The notes beneath the pieces were generated by a model. The model saw nothing but the letters and a program-made list of their open reading frames with translations. It was not told the DNA's origin and did not search any database. This document shows, one piece after another, positions 57,801-64,000 of a DNA stretch of 64,000 bases (position 1 is the stretch's first letter; each line of letters opens with the position of its first letter). Source of the stretch: Carnobacterium funditum DSM 5970 (GTDB lineage: Bacteria > Bacillota > Bacilli > Lactobacillales > Carnobacteriaceae); assembly GCF_000744185.1 (NCBI RefSeq), contig NZ_JQLL01000001.1, positions 372,001 through 436,000 of the forward strand. The letters run 5' to 3'. The position numbers and the translations under genes are program-made.

Positions 57801-58013
57801 CAAAGTAAGAGGTTCAATGTAAACACGATCAGCAATCCCTTTATCCGTCATGATAGACGCAGGATTTGAGTTAATGAGAATAACTTCATACCCTTCCTCT
57901 TTAAGGGATAAGCAAGCTTGTGTTCCCGCATAGTCAAACTCTGCTGATTGTCCAATAACAATTGGTCCTGAACCAATAACCACTATTTTAGTTAAGTCTG
58001 TTCGTTTGGCCAT
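54834..58013 (-). CDS. carB: carbamoyl-phosphate synthase large-subunit homologue with eroded ATP sites
   Basis: A full-length 1059-residue CarB homologue with both ATP-grasp halves and the C-terminal allosteric domain. Normally invariant residues are replaced. In half 1, E. coli R129 is P129 (TEHPDLF), R169 is M169, the GGTGGG loop is VGSVKV, N283/Q285 are T282/R284, and the E-x-NPR Mg site is GVNQC. In half 2, the matching Arg is again Pro (QSPISF), the GG loop is NE, and EVNPR is KVHFH. E215 and the scaffold are kept, as is the allosteric domain (INTTGRTKKD, LTSLDTAAAI). It probably cannot make carbamoyl phosphate. The ATG at 58013 lies 22 bases inside carA, with AAGGGGG upstream. Confidence 0.9.
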   Translation of the reverse strand: MAKRTDLTKIVVIGSGPIVIGQSAEFDYAGTQACLSLKEEGYEVILINSNPASIMTDKGIADRVYIEPLTLEFISKILRKERPDALIPTLGGRTSLNATMELADSGLLDELGIELLGTKLQAIKQTEHPDLFKKLMKELNEPILESVIVKTVQEAVLFSEKVVFPLVVMSMSNKVGSVKVSCRNIEELETAVSKSLMRSSINQCLIEMNVAGYKEVEYEVIRDKKNQAMVSCNLEHLDPVGIHTGDSIVFAPSQTLTDKQHQILRDAALTIICALKIEGSCTIRFALDPLTLEYFILGVNQCVNRSTAIASKATGYPIARVATKLAVGLTIDEIKNPGTTKFISEFEPAMDYIVSKIPHWPFDKFEKGDRGLGLQMKSTGETMSFGRTLEESLLKAVRSLEIGVSHVFLEETAFATDEEVFQKVSHAQDNRLFYLAEIIRRDYPIEKLALETNIDLFFLDKLAHIIEIEKELRNHYFDQDKLAYAKSFGFSDEFVALLWETTASKIVAFRYEHNVIPVYKKLGPYSQDLEAKVAGFYSTYEEENESFVTSKESVLVLGSGPTRIGQGIEFDHAVFHSIKAIQKAGYEAIIINNNPETVSTDFLISDKLYFEPLTLEDVMHVIRLENPIGVMIQFGGQAAFKLAESLNQLGVSLLGTTVSDIIHSQSPISFEEALNDSGIPKSISAIVTNKKDALSNANQIGYPVLIRPVSKFNEKKLEIIENQLDLKKYMTRSLNHSPYSALLISQYINGIEIEVNAISDGKTILIPGIVEYIERSGIHSGDSMAVYPPQSLKLETKRIIIQYTKQLAQHLSCIGLINCQFVVLEDQVYISKVHFHASRTAPFLSKVTGIPIAEVATNVILGQSLKSQGYQTELTIESKLVHVKAPVFSFAQLQKVDALLGPVMKSTGEVMGSDRTLEKALYKAFEASSLHLADYGTVLLTLTDKDKEESYSIAQRFHQIGYQIIATSGTEKFLANKKIPVQTIAKLDETRSENILDVIAKGKVQLVINTTGRTKKDVKDGELIRKSTIEHGIPLLTSLDTAAAILSVLEARTFMTQSL

Positions 58014-59095
58014 ACACTCTTTTCCCCCTTCCAAAAATCAATCAACTCCATAAATTGATCAAATAAATGTGTTGCATCATGCGGTCCTGGTGCAGCATCT
58101 GGATTAAATTGAACACTGAACGAAGGGTAATGACGGTGTCTTATTCCTTCAACAGAACCATCGTTTAATTCGACATGAGTAACCAACAGATTCGTTTGAT
58201 CAATTGATTCATAATCGACTAGAAATCCATGGTTTTGTGTAGTTAAATAAAGACGATCTGAAGCCATTTCTTTTACTGGATGGTTTAAACCTCGATGTCC
58301 TACTTTCATTTTAACGACACTACAACCATTAGCTGATGCCATCAATTGGTGGCCTAACCCCGTTCCAAATACAGGGACTTTACTTTGAATGGCTTTAATC
58401 ATCGTTAAAACTTGAGGCAAGTCATTAGGATTACCAGGACCATTTGTTAACAATATGCCATCAGGCTCTAAATTTAAAATAGCTTTAGCAGGTGTATCGT
58501 AAGGCAGTACCGTTACTTGGCAGTCTCTTTTATTTAATTCTTTTAACAAGCTATGTTTTAAGCCAAAATCAATAACAATAATATTCCGTCCATTCCCTGG
58601 ACTAACATATGGTCTAGATGTAGACACTTGCGCTACTTGTTGAATAGGTAAAACCGTCGCCTTTAATTGATCGAAGGCATGATTAAAATCGTCTTGAACA
58701 TCAACGATTGTCCCACGCATGACCCCTTTTCTTTGAAGAAGATGCATTAATTTCCGAGTATCGATTCCAGCAATTCCTGGAATTTTTTTATTTTTCAAAA
58801 ATTCGTCTAAATTCATATGACTATGCCAATTCGAGGGCACACGTGCAAACTCTTTAACAATAACCGCTTTACAAGTTGGCTCAATAGATTCATAATCATT
58901 CCGATTAATCCCTGTATTTCCGATTGAAGGATAATTAAAAACGATCATTTGACCATTGTATGACTGGTCAGTAATTATTTCTTGGTATCCAGTCATCCCT
59001 GTTGTAAAAACCACTTCTCCGATAGTATCAATTAAAGAACCAAATCCTTTTCCTTTAAAGACTGTTCCATCTTCCAACAGTAATATTCGATCCAT
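57992..59095 (-). CDS. carA: carbamoyl-phosphate synthase small-subunit homologue lacking its catalytic triad
   Basis: A 367-residue CarA homologue. The N-terminal half is well conserved (GEVVFTTGMTGYQEI, GIAGIDTRKL). In the glutaminase domain the usual FGICLGHQ nucleophile elbow reads FGTGLGHQ, so the cysteine is G246. The usual HPEASPG reads NPDAAPG, so the triad His and Glu are N331 and D333. NGPGNPNDLP also departs from GPGDP. It should not hydrolyse glutamine. The frame is open throughout, and AAGGAG precedes the ATG. It abuts pyrC and overlaps carB, so it is still in the operon. Confidence 0.92.
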   Translation of the reverse strand: MDRILLLEDGTVFKGKGFGSLIDTIGEVVFTTGMTGYQEIITDQSYNGQMIVFNYPSIGNTGINRNDYESIEPTCKAVIVKEFARVPSNWHSHMNLDEFLKNKKIPGIAGIDTRKLMHLLQRKGVMRGTIVDVQDDFNHAFDQLKATVLPIQQVAQVSTSRPYVSPGNGRNIIVIDFGLKHSLLKELNKRDCQVTVLPYDTPAKAILNLEPDGILLTNGPGNPNDLPQVLTMIKAIQSKVPVFGTGLGHQLMASANGCSVVKMKVGHRGLNHPVKEMASDRLYLTTQNHGFLVDYESIDQTNLLVTHVELNDGSVEGIRHRHYPSFSVQFNPDAAPGPHDATHLFDQFMELIDFWKGEKSVWPNEQT

Positions 59096-59097
59096 AC

Positions 59098-60393
59098 TTA
59101 ACGCTCCTTTTTATAAACAACTTTTCCATCAACGATGGTCATTAATGTTGTGCCTTTTACTGTCCAATTAATAAATGGTGTATTTGTAGCTTTAGATAGA
59201 AAATCTTTAGCAAAAATGCCCTTTTCTGTATTTAAATCAAATAAGGCAATATCTGCTGGATAGCCAGTTTTTAGTACACCAGTATTTAATCCAAAAACAG
59301 TTGCCGGCTTAGTCGTTAACCAGCTAACTAATTGGGATAATGTCACTATACCAGGACCTACTAAAAATGTATAAAGTAAAGAAAAAGCTGTTTCACTTCC
59401 TGTAATGCCAAACGGTGAATTTAACATACCCTTATTTTTATCTTCCTTTGTATGTGGAGCATGGTCAGTAGCTATCATATCAATTGTACCATCTAGTAAA
59501 CCTAAAATCAGAGCTTCACGATCTTTTTTGCTTCTTAAAGGTGGATTCATTTTGTACATACTTGTGTCTGAAGGAATGTCTTCTTCTGATAGCAACAAAT
59601 GATGTGGAGTAACTTCAGCTGTTACAGATATCCCAGCACGCTTTGCATCTCTTATCACTCGAACACTTTCTTTTGTTGAGACATGACAGACATGATAATG
59701 AGCACCTGTAGCTTCACTAATCAATACATCTCTGGCAATATGACTAGCTTCTGTAATACTTAATATGCCAGGTAGACCTAACTCTTTATTACGGACTCCT
59801 TCGTGCATCACTCCACCAAATAGTAGCGAATCATCTTCTGTATGAGCAACAATGGTTGTTTTATTCTTTGCCGCTTCTATCATAGCTTTATACATGGTTT
59901 TTGCTGTTTGCACACCGACTCCATCATTTGTGAAAGCAAATGCCCCCGCAGCTAATAGAGCTTGTTGATCGGTTAAGTGATGGCTTGTTAGTCCTTTTGT
60001 TATGGGAGCATATTGCAAGACATTGATTACAGCATCCACTTTTATTTTTTCTTGAACAGCGCTCATCTTTTCAACTGTATCTGGTTCTGGATTGAGATTA
60101 GGCATAGCACATATTGTGGTGAAACCACCTCTAGCTGCTGCCATAGTTCCTGTTTTAATTGTCTCTTTATCAGGAAATCCAGGTTCTCTTAAATGAACAT
60201 GGACGTCAATTAACCCTGGTGTCATTAGGGCTCCTTGTGCATCAATAATGTCTAGACTGTCTATTTCATCCGGTTGAGCTAGCGTTTGTCCAATTCCGAT
60301 AGAATGGATACAACCCTTATCAAGTATAATCTCAGTACGGACGAATTGTCCATTTTGACTTATCGTAACAGCGTTTTTAATCCATAATGACAT
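59098..60393 (-). CDS. pyrC: dihydroorotase
   Basis: A 431-residue zinc amidohydrolase closing carbamoyl aspartate to dihydroorotate. Metal-site segments are DVHVHLREPG, VAHTEDDSL, CHVSTKES and ATDHAPHTKEDK; the DG loop reads FTNDGVGVQT. TAEVTPHHLLL and MNPPLRS are typical of the class I enzymes of Gram-positives. GGGGGA precedes the ATG. It starts 2 bp after pyrB and ends 2 bp before carA. Confidence 0.95.
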   Translation of the reverse strand: MSLWIKNAVTISQNGQFVRTEIILDKGCIHSIGIGQTLAQPDEIDSLDIIDAQGALMTPGLIDVHVHLREPGFPDKETIKTGTMAAARGGFTTICAMPNLNPEPDTVEKMSAVQEKIKVDAVINVLQYAPITKGLTSHHLTDQQALLAAGAFAFTNDGVGVQTAKTMYKAMIEAAKNKTTIVAHTEDDSLLFGGVMHEGVRNKELGLPGILSITEASHIARDVLISEATGAHYHVCHVSTKESVRVIRDAKRAGISVTAEVTPHHLLLSEEDIPSDTSMYKMNPPLRSKKDREALILGLLDGTIDMIATDHAPHTKEDKNKGMLNSPFGITGSETAFSLLYTFLVGPGIVTLSQLVSWLTTKPATVFGLNTGVLKTGYPADIALFDLNTEKGIFAKDFLSKATNTPFINWTVKGTTLMTIVDGKVVYKKER

Positions 60394-60395
60394 GA

Positions 60396-61337
60396 TTATC
60401 CCCCACTATTTTCATTTTTTTTATTTTCCAATACAGCTTCTAAAATAGCCATCCTTGTATAAACACCATTTGTCATCTGAGTTACAATCCGTGATCGTGC
60501 GCATTCCATTAGAGAACCTTGTAGTTCTACATCGCGATTAACTGGCGCAGGATGCATAATGATTGCATGATCTAACATGTGGCGTTCTCTTTTTTCGTTC
60601 AATCCATACATTTTTAGGTAGGCAGATTTAGAAAAAGCACCATATGTTTCATGTCTTTCATGTTGTACTCTTAAAAGCATGACAACGTCGACACTTGCTA
60701 TCAAATCATCTAATGGTACGTATTGACCATATTGATCAAATGATTCATCGTACCATTCAAGTGGACCTGAAAAAAAGAGAAGAGCGCCAAGTCGTTGCAA
60801 CATTTGCATATTTGATCTTGCAACACGCGAATGGGTTAAATCTCCGACAATCGCTATTTTTAATCCTTCAAAATAACCGAATTCTTCATAAATAGTCATC
60901 AAGTCTAATAGACATTGGCTAGGGTGTTGACCTGCCCCATCACCGCCATTAATAATGGCACAAGATATTGTAGAGCTTTCAACGAGTTCTTTATAAAAAG
61001 CTTCTGAACCATGACGGATAACAGCGACGTCTAAACCAATAGCAGACATAGTTAAAACAGTATCATACAAGCTTTCTCCTTTAGAAACACTGCTAAGGGA
61101 TGGTTCAAAATCGATTGTTTTCATGCCGAGTTTATTTTCTGCCATTTCGAAGCTTTTGTGTGTTCTTGTGCTATTTTCAAAAAATAAATTAACGGCATAT
61201 TTATCTTCATAGTATGGTGGGATTGCACCATTTTTAAATTCTTTTGCCCGCCTTATCAATTGAAGTATCTCTGTATTCGTTAGCATTTCAATTGAAACAA
61301 AATGATTTAATTGATTTACTTTTACTGTTCCATCCAT
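60396..61337 (-). CDS. pyrB: aspartate carbamoyltransferase catalytic subunit
   Basis: A 313-residue enzyme joining carbamoyl phosphate to aspartate. The carbamoyl-phosphate loop [16 protein letters not shown] is intact, with [11 protein letters not shown] (the loop Lys), [26 protein letters not shown] and [12 protein letters not shown]. So the downstream step remains competent although the encoded CarAB looks inactive. The start is the ATG at 61337 after GGGGGAGA; an upstream extension would run back into the attenuator. It is the first gene after the second PyrR attenuator. Confidence 0.95.
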   Translation of the reverse strand: MDGTVKVNQLNHFVSIEMLTNTEILQLIRRAKEFKNGAIPPYYEDKYAVNLFFENSTRTHKSFEMAENKLGMKTIDFEPSLSSVSKGESLYDTVLTMSAIGLDVAVIRHGSEAFYKELVESSTISCAIINGGDGAGQHPSQCLLDLMTIYEEFGYFEGLKIAIVGDLTHSRVARSNMQMLQRLGALLFFSGPLEWYDESFDQYGQYVPLDDLIASVDVVMLLRVQHERHETYGAFSKSAYLKMYGLNEKRERHMLDHAIIMHPAPVNRDVELQGSLMECARSRIVTQMTNGVYTRMAILEAVLENKKNENSGG

Positions 61338-61498
61338 TTTATCTCCCCCAATCAGATTTTTGCTAAATAAAAAACCCAAAAGTCTAAAGGAGACCGTTGG
61401 GTTCTATCATTTTACTTTTACACACAGTAATCCTGCACTAGTAAAATGTGATAGTGACCTTTTGTGTCTCTCTGGACTCAATTAAAGCTTCACGTTAG
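61338..61498 (-). promoter_or_regulatory. PyrR-dependent attenuator before pyrB
   Basis: On the minus strand GAGTCCAGAGAGACACAAAAGG (61479-61458 region) is the PyrR-binding anti-antiterminator loop. A terminator AACCCAACGGTC...GACTTTTGGGTT with a T6 tail lies at about 61403-61366. UMP-bound PyrR would favour termination before pyrB. Confidence 0.9.
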
Positions 61499-62258
<760 letters not shown>

Positions 62259-62264
62259 ATCAAA

Positions 62265-62293
62265 ACTCTACATTGTTGAATACAAAAAGTCAA
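62265..62293 (-). promoter_or_regulatory. probable pyr operon promoter
   Basis: On the minus strand TTGACT (62293-62288) and TAGAGT (62270-62265) are 17 bp apart. The -35 overlaps the rluD-like stop codon. Confidence 0.6.
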
Positions 62294-63198
62294 CGAGTTT
62301 CTCTTAATTCAGTAAGGGTATCTTCAAATAATTTAGGCAGCGGAGCTTCAAAAGTTAAAAAGTCGCTTGTCTTTGGATGCTTAAATCCAAGAACACGGGC
62401 ATGAAGATACTGTCCTTTTCCGGGAAGTGTTTTTCTCGGTCCATAAATGGGATCTCCTGCTAAAGGATAGCCAATATATTTCATATGAACTCTGATCTGA
62501 TGAGTTCTTCCCGTCTCTAATTTGAGAGATACCAACGTAAAATCTTTAAACCGTTCTAAAACTTGAAAATGGGTTACAGCTGAACGTCCGTCATCGATGA
62601 TATCTTGTTTTTTACGGTCATTCTTTGAGCGTCCTACAGGTGCGTCAATGGTCCCTTTATCATGAGGAATGACCCCGTGAACTAGCGCATAGTACTCTCT
62701 TAAAGAAGTATGATCTTTTAACTGCGCTGCAAGATTTTCATGAGCTAAGTCATTTTTTGCAACCATCAACAAGCCACTCGTATCTTTATCAATACGATGC
62801 ACAATTCCAGGTCGAATCGTTCCATTTATTCCGGATAAATCTTTTACATGATACATTAATGCGTTGACTAAAGTTCCTGTTTGGTGTCCAGCCGACGGAT
62901 GAACAACCATTCCTTGCGGTTTGTTAATAACCAACATATCTTCGTCTTCATAAACGATTTCAATAGGGATATTCTCGGCTTCAACATTAAGCGGAATTAA
63001 ATCTGGTTCAATAATAGCGATGATATCTCCAGATTGCACTTTATAATTGGGTTTTGCAGCTTTGTTATTAACGGTCACATCGCCTTCTTTAATCCACTGT
63101 TGGACATGAGAGCGAGTGAACGTCGGAAGTAATTCAACAATCACTTTATCCAAACGGCCGGTTTCGTTTTCTATTTTAAATTGATAAGTTTGAGACAT
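62290..63198 (-). CDS. RluD-type pseudouridine synthase
   Basis: A 302-residue RluA/RluD family enzyme that makes pseudouridine in rRNA. An N-terminal S4 RNA-binding domain (about 14-75, GRLDKVIVELLPTFTRSHVQQWI) is followed by the catalytic domain with D137 in GIVHRIDKDTSGLLM, and LETGRTHQIRVHMKYIGYPLAGDPIYG. Its position after lspA equals Bacillus ylyB, directly before pyrR. AAGGAG precedes the ATG. It is likely co-transcribed with lspA; the exact modified uridine is not known from sequence. Confidence 0.94.
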   Translation of the reverse strand: MSQTYQFKIENETGRLDKVIVELLPTFTRSHVQQWIKEGDVTVNNKAAKPNYKVQSGDIIAIIEPDLIPLNVEAENIPIEIVYEDEDMLVINKPQGMVVHPSAGHQTGTLVNALMYHVKDLSGINGTIRPGIVHRIDKDTSGLLMVAKNDLAHENLAAQLKDHTSLREYYALVHGVIPHDKGTIDAPVGRSKNDRKKQDIIDDGRSAVTHFQVLERFKDFTLVSLKLETGRTHQIRVHMKYIGYPLAGDPIYGPRKTLPGKGQYLHARVLGFKHPKTSDFLTFEAPLPKLFEDTLTELRETR

Positions 63199-63223
63199 GT
63201 AAAAACTCCTTTTTAATTGTAAA

Positions 63224-63691
63224 CTAATGGTTTAAATCTCTTTTTTTCTCTTGTTCATCTAAAAATACGTACAAAATCATTAGTGCTACGCCAATGGATA
63301 ACGCCATATCAGCAACATTAAATATTGGGAAATCAATAAACTCCAAACGAATCATATCTACAACGTATCCTAAACGAATGCGATCTATCACATTACCTAT
63401 GGAACCTGCCAGAATAAACGATAAGGATAAGGATAGCAATCCACTTTGATGGCCATATTTTTGCAAATAATAAATGACCACGACAACAACAACAAATGTA
63501 ACGCTATAAAAAAACCACATTTGTCCTTCTAAGATACTCCATGCAGCACCTGTATTTTGTAGATACATCCATGATAAAATATTCGGAAAAACTTCTACCA
63601 CTTCATGTAAGTTTATATTTGCGACGGTCAAGTACTTTGTTAATTGGTCGATTCCTATAATCAAAAGAGCTAGAGCATAATATAAAAACAT
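63224..63691 (-). CDS. lspA: lipoprotein signal peptidase (signal peptidase II)
   Basis: A 155-residue membrane aspartic peptidase that cleaves lipoprotein signal peptides after lipidation. It has four helices. The catalytic aspartates are D112 (GYVVDMIRL) and D128 (FNVADMALS), and GNVIDRIRLG is the third signature. NTGAAWS near residue 47 is also conserved. It is followed after 25 bp by the rluD-like gene. The two lepB enzymes at 16.7-17.9 kb process the other class of signals. Confidence 0.96.
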   Translation of the reverse strand: MFLYYALALLIIGIDQLTKYLTVANINLHEVVEVFPNILSWMYLQNTGAAWSILEGQMWFFYSVTFVVVVVVIYYLQKYGHQSGLLSLSLSFILAGSIGNVIDRIRLGYVVDMIRLEFIDFPIFNVADMALSIGVALMILYVFLDEQEKKRDLNH

Positions 63692-63804
63692 TTGTAAACC
63701 TCACTTTATCACAATATATGAATATGAACTGTCCTTTCATTTTACATGATAACGCCGATTAGTGATAGGTTTTTATTATTTTTATCTATTATAAGTAATA
63801 TTAG

Positions 63805-63834
63805 TTGGCGTTTATCTTAAATAGGGTGTACAAT
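63805..63834 (+). promoter_or_regulatory. probable promoter of the right-edge gene
   Basis: TTGGCG (63805-63810) and TACAAT (63829-63834) with an 18-bp spacer. Confidence 0.5.
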
Positions 63835-63862
63835 TAATGTCAGGCAAAGAAAGGAGATTATT

Positions 63863-64000
63863 ATGAAAAAACCTATTATTGAAAAAGTTTGGCAAATCAA
63901 AGGTTTGCTATTTAAAAATGATGATTACCAATTTGCGCTAGATTTAGAAGATAGCGAAAATCGAGTGAAGATGCGTTATATTATTATCGAGTCCCATTCT
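63863..64000 (+). CDS. unknown protein (partial)
   Basis: The first 46 codons of a gene cut by the right edge. It begins MKKPIIEKVWQIKGLLFKND and continues with a charged, non-hydrophobic sequence. AAAGGAG precedes the ATG and a promoter lies upstream, so it is probably real. I do not recognise the family from this fragment. It diverges from lspA. Confidence 0.65.
   Translation, partial: MKKPIIEKVWQIKGLLFKNDDYQFALDLEDSENRVKMRYIIIESHS

Noticed and set aside
59098-60393. PyrC as another degraded enzyme because FTDDG reads FTNDG
   Set aside because: The other metal ligands are intact, and I believe the same variant occurs in other Lactobacillales, so it is not evidence of decay.

Overview
The window is a low-GC Firmicute chromosome segment, most likely from Carnobacteriaceae (Carnobacterium or a close relative). 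Gene order follows Bacillus/Lactobacillales core blocks (recU-ponA, ypsA-gpsB-rnpB-ypsC, thyA-dfrA, ylqF-rnhB-dprA-topA-xerC-hslVU-codY, plsY/parE-parC). It also carries fermentation genes (pflB-pflA), an EbsA-like protein and a meso-diaminopimelate dehydrogenase. Genus is inferred from gene content only. No tRNA, rRNA, complete IS element, prophage or CRISPR array was seen.

Layout. 1-6.7 kb: cell wall and division genes (PBP1A partial, RecU, YpsA, GpsB), RNase P RNA, an rRNA methyltransferase, an RNase H-like protein and a cold shock protein. 7.1-7.7 kb: a decayed uracil-DNA glycosylase gene. 7.8-16.5 kb: ABC-F ATPase, thyA-dfrA, then degV-ypmR-ypmS-yozE-deoD-ctpA. 16.7-27.8 kb: two tandem signal peptidases I and the ribosome-assembly, DNA-processing and protease block ending in codY. 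27.8-38.7 kb: plsY, topoisomerase IV, pyruvate formate-lyase and its activase, a LysR regulator and a pyrophosphatase. 38.7-41.7 kb: an accessory stretch with 0.87 kb of AT-rich noncoding DNA, an orphan GTPase and a decayed YpfJ-type metallopeptidase gene. 41.7-50.4 kb: YrrS, Ddh, an ECF S-component, an S66 peptidase, a DJ-1 protein, a MarR regulator with a long palindromic operator, a TrpXYZ-like ABC transporter and an alpha-carbonic anhydrase. 50.6-52.3 kb: rqcH. 52.4-62.3 kb: a PyrR-attenuated pyrimidine operon (pyrR-pyrB-pyrC-carA-carB-pyrD-pyrF-pyrE). 62.3-64 kb: rluD-like, lspA and a partial unknown gene.

Two observations stand out. First, carA and carB are full-length open frames, but their catalytic residues are replaced: CarA lost its Cys-His-Glu triad, and CarB lost ATP-site residues in both ATP-grasp halves, while the scaffold and allosteric domain look conserved. 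The same operon lacks pyrK, and its PyrD is divergent in a normally invariant loop. Second, the TrpXYZ-like transporter is preceded not by a T-box but by a promoter, a 24-codon leader peptide containing WHNQD (reminiscent of TnaC), two long hairpins and a terminator. This looks like an undescribed tryptophan attenuator.

Several start codons were moved to TTG/GTG or internal ATG codons on ribosome binding site evidence (recU, topA, xerC, the aldose epimerase, dprA, carB, pyrB and others). Family assignments come from motif recognition by eye; no database search was run.
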